Shown: positions 1-8,001, counted from the stretch's first letter. The stretch: 64,000 nt of DNA from Entomomonas asaccharolytica (GCF_016653615.1 NZ_CP067393.1:62001-126000), one strand, 5' to 3'. Made by a program: numbers and translations. Notes: generated by a model from the letters alone, not told the origin.

Positions 1-115
1 TTTAATCCATAACAGGAGTTATAAATTTAAAAAGGTTTGATATCAATAAACTAATAATTTAAGTTTATTCAGTCTTTATCTAAAATTATTTAAATATTAG
101 TAGTTTCTCTAATTT

Positions 116-1432
116 TTATTTATTTAATTTAGTCCCTGTTTTTTGTAGAACAATAATACTTTCTTCAGTCATTGTTGGAGCTGTTTCACCTTTAATATTC
201 GTTGCACTGACTTTAGAGGGCATTCTTTTATTATGAATATCTCGGTAGTAAATATTTTTTAGTTTAAATCCTAATGTTGCCCCAAACTCTGCAATTATTA
301 AATCAGTATGTAACTTTACAGAGTGTACTACTCGAGAAGATGTTACTAGGACAAAAAATTTTTCATCTTTAAGATAAAGAGATGCATTTTTCATACAGTT
401 ATATAAACTATCATAAAAAGAAATAATATCTTTTAAGCGATCTCTGTGTTTCTTACTTTCTTTCTTTTCTGTTGCAGCTTGCATACGTAAATTAAATAAC
501 TCTATGATGTTTTGTAAAGTTATTGAGCAGGTTTTATAACTTAATGTATCAATATGACTTGTTTTTCCTCCTAATAAATCATTATCTAACTGAGCTATAG
601 GTGTACCACTTAATGTTTCTAAACCTAATATTTGAGAGGAAAGCCTTGAAAACTGTCCATATGCAACTGTAGTTGAGCTATCCCCATATGGGGGGGAAGT
701 AATAATGAGATCAGCCTTATTTTTTCCTATATCTTTTTGAAAGATTGTACTATCAGAATTGATAATTATAGGTAAGTTTTTTTTATTTTTTATTTTATTG
801 CTATAGTTGGAAACTGCATTAATGTTTGTTTGTAAAACTGGTAATAATTCATTAAAGAACACTTCTTTATTATATCCTCTGCCTACTTTTTTAGTATCCC
901 TGTGCATCTTAAATCCGCCATGATTACAGTATGATATTTTTCTAACAATTTCGCTAAAAGATACTAAAATTAAATTTCTTATATTTTCATTATTAAAAAT
1001 TTTTATTGAGTTCAGAAAATCTGAAATACTCTGTATCGTTTCATCATGAAACCAGTAATTTATATTATCAAATTGTATTTTTTTTGTATCTGAACAAAAA
1101 AAGCTCTCTTTTAATGTTGTTACAATATCCTTAAGATCTTCATCTGAAATATATGTAAATTTAGTTTTACTTATTAAACAAGCCAAAGGATTTAACTCAA
1201 TACCTATACTTTTTCGATCTAATAAAAAAGACTCTACTAGTGTTGTACCTGAACCTGCAAATATATCAACAACAGTTTCGCCTTGTTCACTAAAGGTATT
1301 AATTATTTTTTCAACTAATTCTGGAATAAAAACAGCTGGATACTTATGAATATTATGAGTGGCAAGATAATTTCTTCTTGTTTTAAAAGTCCAGTTGAAT
1401 AACCAGTTTTTTAAATCAGTGTTATTAGTCAT
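116..1432 (-). CDS. Type II DNA methyltransferase (N4-C/N6-A class)
   Basis: This 438-residue enzyme would transfer a methyl group from SAM to an exocyclic amine in the recognition site and so protect the host from the adjacent endonuclease. The SAM-binding motif (VVDIFAGSGTT) is near residues 53-63 and the catalytic motif TSPPYGDS is near residue 246. SPPY is the form usual in N4-cytosine enzymes. About 180 residues lie between the two motifs, probably including target recognition. It is divergent from the controller/endonuclease pair 89 bp away, the PvuII-like layout. No Shine-Dalgarno sequence is visible before the ATG; a TATTAAT sequence ends about 8 nt upstream, so the mRNA may be leaderless. 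The base specificity cannot be read from sequence alone. Confidence 0.88.
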   Translation of the reverse strand: MTNNTDLKNWLFNWTFKTRRNYLATHNIHKYPAVFIPELVEKIINTFSEQGETVVDIFAGSGTTLVESFLLDRKSIGIELNPLACLISKTKFTYISDEDLKDIVTTLKESFFCSDTKKIQFDNINYWFHDETIQSISDFLNSIKIFNNENIRNLILVSFSEIVRKISYCNHGGFKMHRDTKKVGRGYNKEVFFNELLPVLQTNINAVSNYSNKIKNKKNLPIIINSDSTIFQKDIGKNKADLIITSPPYGDSSTTVAYGQFSRLSSQILGLETLSGTPIAQLDNDLLGGKTSHIDTLSYKTCSITLQNIIELFNLRMQAATEKKESKKHRDRLKDIISFYDSLYNCMKNASLYLKDEKFFVLVTSSRVVHSVKLHTDLIIAEFGATLGFKLKNIYYRDIHNKRMPSKVSATNIKGETAPTMTEESIIVLQKTGTKLNK

Positions 1433-1521
1433 ATGGAAAATTAATACCTATAGGGTTTTGTTTACCGTTGATTATTATTCCACAATTTAAACAACAAAAC
1501 AATCATACATAGGGTATTACC
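1433..1521. promoter_or_regulatory. Divergent R-M control region with candidate C-boxes
   Basis: The 89 bp between the methyltransferase and controller genes hold two related elements. ACCTATAGGGT at 1446-1456 includes the perfect palindrome CCTATAGG. TACATAGGGTA is at 1506-1516. They share ATAGGGT (1450-1456 and 1509-1515). The second copy overlaps the ribosome-binding site (AGGG, 1511-1514) of the controller gene. An imperfect inverted repeat, GTTTTGTTTA (1455-1464) against TAAACAACAAAAC (1488-1500), spans the middle. Binding of the controller protein here is inference by analogy with known C-protein systems. Confidence 0.45.
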
Positions 1522-1749
1522 ATGAATAAGGAAGAATTATATCAAAAAATAGCTACTCGTATTTTACAAAAAAGAAGGGATAGAGATTTATCTCAAGAAC
1601 AACTAGCTAATGAAATAGGCAAATCTCAGTCGTGGATTCAAAAAATAGAGTCAGGTAAAAAGCCAATTTCATTATTTCTCCTATATCAACTTTCAGAAGT
1701 GTTGCAATGCTCAATATATGGATTAATTCCAGAAACTAATGAGGAGTGA
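1522..1749 (+). CDS. XRE-family controller (C) protein of the R-M system
   Basis: This 75-residue protein is almost entirely one helix-turn-helix domain (LSQEQLANEIGKSQSWIQKIE, about residues 23-43). The size and fold match R-M controller proteins, which bind operators as dimers to delay endonuclease expression and autoregulate. It sits 5 bp before the endonuclease gene on the same strand and divergent from the methyltransferase, exactly the controller position. The start follows AGGG with a 7-nt spacer. The role is inferred from size, fold and position. Confidence 0.85.
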   Translation: MNKEELYQKIATRILQKRRDRDLSQEQLANEIGKSQSWIQKIESGKKPISLFLLYQLSEVLQCSIYGLIPETNEE

Positions 1750-1754
1750 ATTAA

Positions 1755-2510
1755 ATGTGGACCACAATCGAGAACGCTAACTTACAAGCATTTATAAATG
1801 ATTTTAATAAAGTTAGAAACTTAGGATTCATTCCTTGTACAAGACTTGGCAGTACAGCAATAGGAAAGACCTTTGAAGATGCTTTGAAAATAGCTGAAAA
1901 TAACAAAAAGGACCCTGATTTACATGGTTTTGAAATTAAAGCTCAACGCCACTTAACTAGTAGTTATGTGACATTATGTACGAAATCACCAACAAATCCA
2001 CCAAAGGCTAACCAAATATTAAAAGATGAATACGGTTATCCAGATGCAAGTCATCCAGATATTAATGTTCTTCATACATCTATTTTTTGTGGTAAAACTA
2101 ACAGATTACCATCCAACTATTGTTTTACTTTAGAAATAGATGAGTTAAATGAGCAGTTATATATTGTTATCACTAACCCAGAAGGAATTATTAATAAATC
2201 AATATATTACACCTTTACTGCTATTCAAAATGCCTTATCTAAAATTAATAATCTTGCATATGTTCAAGCTGAAACAGAGATAAGAAATGGTCAAGAGTTT
2301 TTTCATTTTAAAAATGCAACCATATTTTCTCAAATGAAAGACTTTCATGTTTTTATTGATATGATGAAGCAAGGAAAAATTATGTATGATATAAGGCTCG
2401 GTGCATATAAAACAGGTCCTAAAATAGGAAAGGCTCACGATCATGGTTCAGGGTTTAGAATAAAAAAGGAAAATTTTGGTCAACTATATAATTATTCACA
2501 AACCATTTGA
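1755..2510 (+). CDS. MvaI/BcnI-family Type II restriction endonuclease
   Basis: This 251-residue protein shows the opening signature of the MvaI/BcnI family: a GSTAIGKTFED segment (about residues 32-42) followed by PDLHGFEIKAQR, a PD-(D/E)XK-type centre with D55, E60 and K62. Known members act as monomers on CCNGG-type sites, so a short cytosine-rich site is a reasonable guess but cannot be confirmed from sequence. The start has a strong GAGGAG site 8 nt upstream, placed within the end of the controller gene, so the two are probably co-transcribed and coupled. The catalytic residues look intact, so the system is probably active. Confidence 0.85.
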   Translation: MWTTIENANLQAFINDFNKVRNLGFIPCTRLGSTAIGKTFEDALKIAENNKKDPDLHGFEIKAQRHLTSSYVTLCTKSPTNPPKANQILKDEYGYPDASHPDINVLHTSIFCGKTNRLPSNYCFTLEIDELNEQLYIVITNPEGIINKSIYYTFTAIQNALSKINNLAYVQAETEIRNGQEFFHFKNATIFSQMKDFHVFIDMMKQGKIMYDIRLGAYKTGPKIGKAHDHGSGFRIKKENFGQLYNYSQTI

Positions 2511-2530
2511 TTGTTACCTTTTTATATAAA

Positions 2531-2908
2531 TTATTTTTGTTTAATCCAATAATAACCTGCTTTAATAGTACTAGCCACTATAACAAGTGGCTTGTCTATT
2601 AGCTCTACCAAGTCGGATTGATCTATTAATTTATGTTGTAGTAGATATTCAGGGGTAACTTGTAGAATATGGGCTATCTGATTAAGCCAATTATATTGAA
2701 TTGGGCTTAGTTCAGTTAGTTGGGATATTTTCTCTAGTGGTTGAGAATGCGCCAGCAATTCACTTTTTATAATGTCCTTATGCTGTTTTATATAGTTGGC
2801 TATTTCTTTTGTCACTCGATTACTCGGTTTAACATTTAATTTATTATCAGTAATGCTGATAGTTAAACCTTGTTTAGTTAGATATTGAATAGGGTTAATC
2901 GAGGTCAA
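2531..2908 (-). CDS. Small protein with TubC-docking-like N-terminus, unknown function
   Basis: This 125-residue protein is the last gene of the replication operon of the element. Its first 55 or so residues resemble the TubC N-terminal docking fold (short beta segments, then helices ending in IIKSELLAH), a module often found beside phage and plasmid primases. This resemblance is by eye. The rest is helical with no catalytic motif that I recognise. It begins with TTG, preceded by GGGGG at good spacing, and overlaps the end of the DUF3631 gene by 14 bp, which implies translational coupling. It may act as an accessory to the primase-helicase. Confidence 0.65.
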   Translation of the reverse strand: MTSINPIQYLTKQGLTISITDNKLNVKPSNRVTKEIANYIKQHKDIIKSELLAHSQPLEKISQLTELSPIQYNWLNQIAHILQVTPEYLLQHKLIDQSDLVELIDKPLVIVASTIKAGYYWIKQK

Positions 2909-4523
2909 AATTTACCCCCTTATCATCGTCCATAAGCTCATTTATAGAATGTGTACTACTATCATTTTGTAGGTCTGTTAGGTCTTTTTCACTATCCCTG
3001 CCAGTAGTAGGGGGTATTTTATCCGTGACAACGTGACAATCTTTGTTATTGTTGACTTGTAGCGGTTTTTCTATCCGTGACATTTGACTAATGTCACGTT
3101 TAATATTTTGGCTGTTCTCGTTGTCTCCCTTAGCTTGTCCCGTTGTCACGCATTTATCAGGGATATCTATCGGGGTGTTAGTAATATAACGGTTAAATGC
3201 GTCTTTGAATTGATCTTTTGTATATCCTCTTGCCCGTTCATCTATACCTATTCTTATTGTATTAGAGACTATATCAAATTCTTTTAGTATCTTGGCTAGG
3301 TTACGGGCATTTATGCCCCGTCCTTTATTCCATGTACACCAATTAGCCTCATTATCTGAGTTTAGCTCATTAACTAGATCATGACTGAATATTCTATCTA
3401 TGCCCTTAGTATTAAAGAGTGTTTGTATATCTCTTAGTAATTCGGTGCGGGTGCTGTCGTTTTCTTCTTGTTCGCCATTTATGCGTATCGCTGAGTTAAT
3501 GGCAGTTTGTTGCCAATGCCCGCCCGCTAGGGTGGCTATTTGTCTTAGTGACTCCCAACAATCATTAGCGCGGTCATTAAGTTGTGGTAATGGCTCAATC
3601 TGGATATTAATTATTTTTAGTTGGTTGTCTTGTGCAAATCTGGCTAGTTTAGCGCGTAATACTCGCCAGAGTTCTGGGTCTGATTTATCTATGTTTTTAA
3701 CGGTTTCGCCCTGTGTTTTGCGTCTGAGTTTTAAAGTAATACTTCTGTCCTGTAGGGTATCGGCTATTTTACCAATGCCACAAAGGGCTTTAGCTCCCCA
3801 TACATTAAACGGGGTTGGTATTAAATCTTCGCCAACACAACGAATAATAAACGCACTTTCACGGGTAAAGCCTGAATTTATAATACCTCGCATATCATCA
3901 TGTAATGATAGAAATGTATCAACTTCATCAATAAATAAAGTAGGCTTGTAAAGTTCTAAGAGTCTAAATAAAGAAGCACTAGAGATATTGGAGGTTATAA
4001 AGCCTTTATAAGATAGTCTTTTTAGGGTGCTAAGTAGTTTAGTTTTACCGCAACGCTTTTCAGGTGCTGTTATATTGGCAATAGGAGCATAATTAACATA
4101 ATCAATAAACCATGTATAACTAGCCCACAAAGTACAAGCGACAATTGTTTCATGATCGGCTATTACATATTGTTGTAAGGTGTCTTTAATTTCATTTAGT
4201 AGTTGTTCGCCATTTATAGGACTATCCCATATTTCGATTAGTGGAAATATGTCGTTTGTGTTTTGCTCCTGGTCTTGGTTTGGTTTTTGGGTGGTTAGTT
4301 TATCGAACAATTGCATAGTAACCTTTTTACTTTCTTTTACTACTTGCCTAAAGCGGTTATAACTGGCGGGGTTTTCTTGGTATAGTATTTTAAAGGCTTG
4401 TATAACTTCATCTGTTAAGACTGCGCCCGCGTCATCGGCTAGCCTCGCTATGGCCTGTTGTATAATCTGTTCAGGGTCTAGGGCTTGCCATTGGTTACTA
4501 TAGAGATCGTTATTATTTGACAT
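2895..4523 (-). CDS. DUF3631-domain helicase-like ATPase of the element
   Basis: This 542-residue protein has an AAA-like core. Walker A is APEKRCGKT (about residues 153-161), Walker B is PTLFIDEVD (about 194-202), and a basic strand DRSITLKLRR (about 259-268) follows. This is the DUF3631 arrangement seen in prophage and satellite replication proteins, where it is taken to be a helicase partnered with a CHC2 primase domain. Here the primase part is a separate upstream gene overlapping by 11 bp. The start has AGAGG 7 nt upstream. Residues from about 455 to the end form a low-complexity polar tail whose DNA carries GTGACA repeats (see repeat entry). Helicase activity is inferred from the family. 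Confidence 0.85.
   Translation of the reverse strand: MSNNNDLYSNQWQALDPEQIIQQAIARLADDAGAVLTDEVIQAFKILYQENPASYNRFRQVVKESKKVTMQLFDKLTTQKPNQDQEQNTNDIFPLIEIWDSPINGEQLLNEIKDTLQQYVIADHETIVACTLWASYTWFIDYVNYAPIANITAPEKRCGKTKLLSTLKRLSYKGFITSNISSASLFRLLELYKPTLFIDEVDTFLSLHDDMRGIINSGFTRESAFIIRCVGEDLIPTPFNVWGAKALCGIGKIADTLQDRSITLKLRRKTQGETVKNIDKSDPELWRVLRAKLARFAQDNQLKIINIQIEPLPQLNDRANDCWESLRQIATLAGGHWQQTAINSAIRINGEQEENDSTRTELLRDIQTLFNTKGIDRIFSHDLVNELNSDNEANWCTWNKGRGINARNLAKILKEFDIVSNTIRIGIDERARGYTKDQFKDAFNRYITNTPIDIPDKCVTTGQAKGDNENSQNIKRDISQMSRIEKPLQVNNNKDCHVVTDKIPPTTGRDSEKDLTDLQNDSSTHSINELMDDDKGVNFDLD
3021..3149. repeat. Cluster of GTGACA/TGTCAC repeats (iteron-like)
   Basis: Five copies of GTGACA or its complement TGTCAC lie within 125 bp: 3025-3030, 3033-3038, 3077-3082, 3092-3097 and 3144-3149. 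Two sit inside a perfect 10-bp direct repeat, ATCCGTGACA (3021-3030 and 3073-3082). They fall in the part of the DUF3631 gene that encodes a low-complexity tail, so protein constraint is low. They may be binding sites for the element's own replication protein. They could also be a by-product of the tail's repetitive coding sequence. Confidence 0.5.
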
Positions 4524-4968
4524 GCTGTAACCTCTTAAGACGTTGTAAAGCTAATTGATAGCGTTGTTTATCCGCTTTATTTAATAGCTGTCCTTTGTTT
4601 TGTTGTGCTTCTGCTACTTGAATAATTAGTCGCTCATGAGCTATAGCTTGCTTGTTAGGTAGCTTTTTATAAGATGGGTTACTATTACCTTGTTTATAAG
4701 TAGGCTCATATTTAAATAAATCTTTTAATTCAAGTCCTATGGCGTTTACTATTTCGTTAGCAGTGCAACCACTCCAACACTTAAGTAATACGGTATTGTC
4801 TGTACATTCTGTAATCGTCAATGATGGGCTTTTGTCGGCATGACTAGGACAAAGGGCTAGCCATTGGCTTAAACCGTCTTTAGTGGGTTTTTTCGCTTTT
4901 ACCTTATCCAACTTATCTAATACTTTATCTATGGGTAACTTATCAGCATAATTAACAGGGATATTCAT
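4513..4968 (-). CDS. CHC2 zinc-finger primase-like protein
   Basis: This 151-residue protein has the CHC2-type zinc ribbon of bacterial primases: C40-x2-H43 in CPSHADKSPSL and C64-x3-C68 in KCWSGC. A helix, EIVNAIGLELKDLF, follows. There is no TOPRIM catalytic domain, so it is the DNA-binding front half of a primase and probably works with the DUF3631 ATPase encoded directly downstream with an 11-bp overlap. In many related elements these two parts are fused. An AGAGGA site lies upstream of the ATG. It is the first gene of the three-gene replication operon. Confidence 0.85.
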   Translation of the reverse strand: MNIPVNYADKLPIDKVLDKLDKVKAKKPTKDGLSQWLALCPSHADKSPSLTITECTDNTVLLKCWSGCTANEIVNAIGLELKDLFKYEPTYKQGNSNPSYKKLPNKQAIAHERLIIQVAEAQQNKGQLLNKADKQRYQLALQRLKRLQHVK

Positions 4969-5098
4969 TATTATTTATTCCTCTTTTATAGGGGCTAATT
5001 ACTTTTTTAAGGCAATAAAAGCCCCTGTTAGCCAGTAATAACACTAGCTAATGATTTAAAAAATAATTTATTTAATGATATAGAATTATGGTTTTAAG

Positions 5099-5296
5099 TT
5101 ATTTGTTATCACGTTCTTGTAATCGGTTGGAAATCCATTCTTGTATCTCGGTATATTCCCATAAAGAAGATTTACCAAATTTAGCAGGGGGTGGAAAAAT
5201 ACCTGATTTAATATAGTTATATACACTCGCTCTTGATAAACCTGTTAGGTTCATGACTTCGTGTAATCTAATTAGTCTTTTACTTTCTGTTTGCAT
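5099..5296 (-). CDS. AlpA-family transcriptional regulator
   Basis: This 65-residue protein is a single winged-helix/MerR-like domain (LHEVMNLTGLSRASVYNYIK, about residues 11-30, then a FGKSSLWEYTEIQEWI wing). It matches the AlpA family, which in cryptic prophages and P4-like elements activates excision or element genes. A GGAG site lies 8 nt before the ATG. It stands between the replication operon (downstream) and a terminator (upstream), and the imperfect direct repeats at 5376-5439 lie before it. Its target here is not known. Confidence 0.85.
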   Translation of the reverse strand: MQTESKRLIRLHEVMNLTGLSRASVYNYIKSGIFPPPAKFGKSSLWEYTEIQEWISNRLQERDNK

Positions 5297-5366
5297 GTTA
5301 TTTACTCCATAACAATTTATTAGGTAGTTATAGAGTAAATAAATAATTAAAATAAAAAAATTAGCC

Positions 5367-5390
5367 CCACCCTACGGAAAAAGGGTGGTT
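5367..5390. terminator. Bidirectional hairpin terminator upstream of alpA
   Basis: A 7-bp stem, CCACCCT (5367-5373) with AGGGTGG (5382-5388), is followed by TTTTT on the plus strand. On the minus strand it is followed by a short gap and then a long T-run. It lies just past the end of the 314-residue gene (5455-6399, minus) and so would separate that gene from alpA. Confidence 0.6.
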
Positions 5391-5439
5391 TTTGACTGTA
5401 AATGTATAGTTTTCAAATGGAAAAAAGGGGGTTTTTCGA
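5376..5439 (+). repeat. Imperfect 20-bp direct repeat upstream of alpA
   Basis: GGAAAAAGGGTGGTTTTTGA at 5376-5395 recurs as a near copy at 5419-5439 (GGAAAAAAGGGGGTTTTT followed by CGA). The copies are about 43 bp apart, centre to centre, i.e. on nearly the same helical face. They precede alpA and may be operator or recombination-factor sites. No binding protein can be assigned from sequence. Confidence 0.4.
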
Positions 5440-5454
5440 GCGGAAATAGGATAA

Positions 5455-6399
5455 TTATATATTTACATCAAATCGTTCTTTTACAAAAATTTTTAGTTGT
5501 TCTTTTTCTTTTTCACTTGGTCGACCATTCTGTCTTGTATAGTCTGGTGCTATAGGTTTAATCCATTCTTTAAGGGTTTCTTTAGAGGGAATAAATATAT
5601 CATCCCCACTATCTGCTAAAGATTTTAAATCAGCTAATACTATCTGTGTCATTGCGTTAATTCTAATAATTTTATAGGGGTCATCATTTTCCCAATAAGC
5701 TTTACTTTTAGATATAGCTATTGCTTTAGTTTCTTCTATTTTTGATAATCTAATACCAAGGTTTTCTAACTTCTGTTGCTTTAGCTGATTTTGATAAGTG
5801 TTTGAGGAAATTAATTGACCTATATAAAGGCTTTCAGTTGCAAATATTAGAAGTTTAGAAAGCATATCATAATTAATTGTAGATTTTTTCTTATTAAAAA
5901 AGGGAAAAAATAAAGGGTCAGTACTTTTATAATCTAAAATTTTTAATGCTTGCTTTATAAACTTAATACTCATAACAGCATATAAATGTACTATATCTAC
6001 TTCCTTATCAGTACTTGTTCTGTATGTTTTATTTGTATCATTAGCATTTAGATAGCTTAGTAATAAAGGTCTGAGTTTAGCATAATCCCTAATACTATAA
6101 GTACTTTCATATTGTTGTTTTACAATAGTTACTTGGTTTAGAGCAAAGTCTATTACGGCATTAGATAAAAAAGACCTTATTTCCTTAATTTCAGCAATAG
6201 TAAAATTATGTAAAAAAATTGTGGCGTATTCGTAAACTCTACCAATACCATAATAAGGAATATAATTAAAAAAAGGTTTAAATGGATCAGTATGATTATT
6301 TAAATATTGGTTTGGTATGTCAGTAAAACGATATAGTGTCCATAATTTATCTGTATATTCTTGATAATTTTCTTGGTTAACTCTTTGGATAAAAGGCAT
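5455..6399 (-). CDS. Uncharacterised island protein (314 aa)
   Basis: I do not recognise this protein. It is 314 residues long and largely helical, with no signal peptide or membrane segment. It has a lysine/glutamate-rich helix around residues 205-240. Its C-terminal region (about 260-314) includes IPSKETLKEWIKPIAPDYTR followed by NGRPSEKEKEQL, which could be a DNA-binding helix pair. It lies between the integrase and alpA on the same strand, the place where element-specific accessory genes often sit in P4-like elements. No clear ribosome-binding site precedes the ATG. A role in regulation, superinfection or defence is possible, but nothing in the sequence decides it. Confidence 0.7.
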   Translation of the reverse strand: MPFIQRVNQENYQEYTDKLWTLYRFTDIPNQYLNNHTDPFKPFFNYIPYYGIGRVYEYATIFLHNFTIAEIKEIRSFLSNAVIDFALNQVTIVKQQYESTYSIRDYAKLRPLLLSYLNANDTNKTYRTSTDKEVDIVHLYAVMSIKFIKQALKILDYKSTDPLFFPFFNKKKSTINYDMLSKLLIFATESLYIGQLISSNTYQNQLKQQKLENLGIRLSKIEETKAIAISKSKAYWENDDPYKIIRINAMTQIVLADLKSLADSGDDIFIPSKETLKEWIKPIAPDYTRQNGRPSEKEKEQLKIFVKERFDVNI

Positions 6400-6542
6400 A
6401 TTTATGTAATGTACTTATTAAAAATAATATATTAGAGTAATAATTCAAGTAGTTTAGATAGCTATAGACAATAATGTAATTATTCTAAAGTCTACAAACA
6501 TAGCTTAAAATTTCATTAAGAGAATAACCGACAAATTATTTA

Positions 6543-7814
6543 TCATTCATTTTTGTATTGATAAGGTGCTTTATAACCATGATCTCTATTGTAGATAATA
6601 TAGTTACTCCACCATTGCATAATATTTATTCTTTCCTCTAAATGCTTCGCTTTATGAATATAGGCGGCTCTAACATTATTGCGCTCTAGGTGGCTCATTT
6701 GGCGTTCTACGGCATCTTCACTGAATAAACCACTTTCTATTAATGCACTACAGGCTAATGATCTAAAGCCATGCCCGCATATTTCGGTTTTGGTGTTATA
6801 ACCTATCTTTCTTAGTGCTTCGTTTATAGCATTCTCTGAAATTGGTTTAATACCGTTGTAAGTAAATATTAGGTCATAGTTGCCTGTTATTTCTTTTAGC
6901 TCTGTAAATAGCTGTATAACCTGATCTGATAAAGGTACTATATGGGCGGTCATCATTTTAGCCGCTCTATCAGCATATCTAACTCCTTCGATAGCTTCTC
7001 GAGTTTCGGGAATAATCCAAACTTTATTAGTAAAGTCTATTTCATCCCATCGAGCGAACCTTAACTCACTTGATCTTACAAAAGTATGTAAGGTAATTAA
7101 CAAAGCATATTTTGTTACTACATAGTGAGGATAATTATATAAACGTTCGGCTAGTTCTTGTAAGTGTTCTATATTTAATGCAGGTCTATGATTAGATTTA
7201 GGCGCAATTTTTAAGCCTGCTAGGTCTATTGATGGGTTATTTTCAATTAATCCTTTAAATACAGCATGTCGCATGATTTCTATTATCTGTCTTCTAATTC
7301 TACTAGCAACATCTAGTAAACCATCATCTATAAGCTTTTGTACTGGAGGTATTAAATCTTTAAGAGTTATGGTATGAATTAATTTATTACCTAAAGAGGG
7401 CAATAAATGAAGCTCAATACCTCTTGTCACTTTATTAGTATTAATAGGTTTCCAATTCTTTTCATATTCCGTTTGTTTTATCCAACTTCTAGCTGTTGCT
7501 TCAAATGTATTGCCAGTATTTAAAATAGTTTTATCCTTGTTTTTTTGTTCTATTGGATCAATCCCTTTTACTAGTAACTCTTTTACTTTGTCTCTTTTTT
7601 CTCTGGCTTCTTTTAAAGATAAGACGGGATAATTGCCAAAAGCTGTTACAGTTTCTTTTCCATTTGGCTTTTTAAATTTCATCCGCCAGCTTTTTGTTCC
7701 ATTTGTTTTGACTAATAAGAAAAGACCACCACCATCAAATAATTTATAGTTTTTATCTTTAGGTTTTGCACTATTAATTTTAATATCACTTAATGGATTA
7801 ACTAATATAGCCAT
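6543..7814 (-). CDS. P4-type tyrosine site-specific integrase
   Basis: This 423-residue integrase has the DUF4102 arm-binding N-terminus (LFDGGGLFLLVK, about residues 25-36) and a C-terminal recombinase domain. The catalytic residues are visible: R247 (TFVRSSELR), H348-x2-R351 (HGFR), H375 (MSHLERNNVR) and the nucleophile Y385. All are present, so it looks active. Proteins of this type insert elements into the 3' ends of tRNA genes. Here the gene starts about 170 bp from a tRNA 3'-end remnant and is transcribed away from it, as in P4 and related islands, where the integrase promoter lies between att and the gene. Confidence 0.93.
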   Translation of the reverse strand: MAILVNPLSDIKINSAKPKDKNYKLFDGGGLFLLVKTNGTKSWRMKFKKPNGKETVTAFGNYPVLSLKEAREKRDKVKELLVKGIDPIEQKNKDKTILNTGNTFEATARSWIKQTEYEKNWKPINTNKVTRGIELHLLPSLGNKLIHTITLKDLIPPVQKLIDDGLLDVASRIRRQIIEIMRHAVFKGLIENNPSIDLAGLKIAPKSNHRPALNIEHLQELAERLYNYPHYVVTKYALLITLHTFVRSSELRFARWDEIDFTNKVWIIPETREAIEGVRYADRAAKMMTAHIVPLSDQVIQLFTELKEITGNYDLIFTYNGIKPISENAINEALRKIGYNTKTEICGHGFRSLACSALIESGLFSEDAVERQMSHLERNNVRAAYIHKAKHLEERINIMQWWSNYIIYNRDHGYKAPYQYKNE

Positions 7815-7976
7815 TATCTATACTCACAAAGGTGTTAATATTGTACCCCCTTTTGTACCCCCTTTTTAATAAGTTGTCAATGGTTCTATAACAGTCTTAT
7901 AATATAAAAATACTAAGTAATTCAATATAGTTAATATAATATATAGACTATTTTAGAAAATATAATACTCATTAAT

Positions 7977-7996
7977 GGCTCCGCCTCCGAGCACCA
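7977..7996 (+). other. Putative attR: 3'-end fragment of a tRNA gene
   Basis: The block GGCTCCGCCTCCGAGCACCA is much richer in G+C than its surroundings and ends in CCA. It reads as the 3' strand of a T-stem (CCGCC), the acceptor 3' strand (TCCGAGC), a discriminator A and CCA. The sequence before it has no T-loop or other tRNA parts, so only the 3' end is present, as expected at the far end of an element inserted in a tRNA gene. The tRNA identity cannot be told from this fragment. Confidence 0.65.
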
Positions 7997-8001
7997 TATA
8001 T

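Larger units (their letters stand above)
1..7996. mobile_element. P4-like integrative element with R-M cargo (left end outside window)
   Basis: This block holds a tyrosine integrase next to a tRNA 3'-end remnant, an AlpA-type activator, a CHC2 primase-like protein, a DUF3631 ATPase and a Type II R-M cassette. That gene set is typical of P4-like satellites and small integrative elements. The right boundary is inferred from the tRNA-end fragment at 7977-7996, directly followed by a rho-independent terminator. No second copy of that fragment is visible to the left, so the other boundary and the intact tRNA gene should lie before position 1. No capsid, tail or conjugation genes are visible, so any transfer would need a helper. 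That the R-M genes lie inside the same element is inferred from the absence of a boundary between them and the replication genes. Confidence 0.7.

Noticed and set aside
3400-3951. 183-codon plus-strand open frame
   Set aside because: It lies wholly opposite the DUF3631 gene, whose Walker motifs are clear; the translated product is serine/cysteine-rich and has no ribosome-binding site.
7977-7996. End of tmRNA (ssrA)
   Set aside because: The block lacks the tmRNA T-arm and tag sequence and does not match the usual ssrA 3' end; a tRNA 3'-end fragment fits better.
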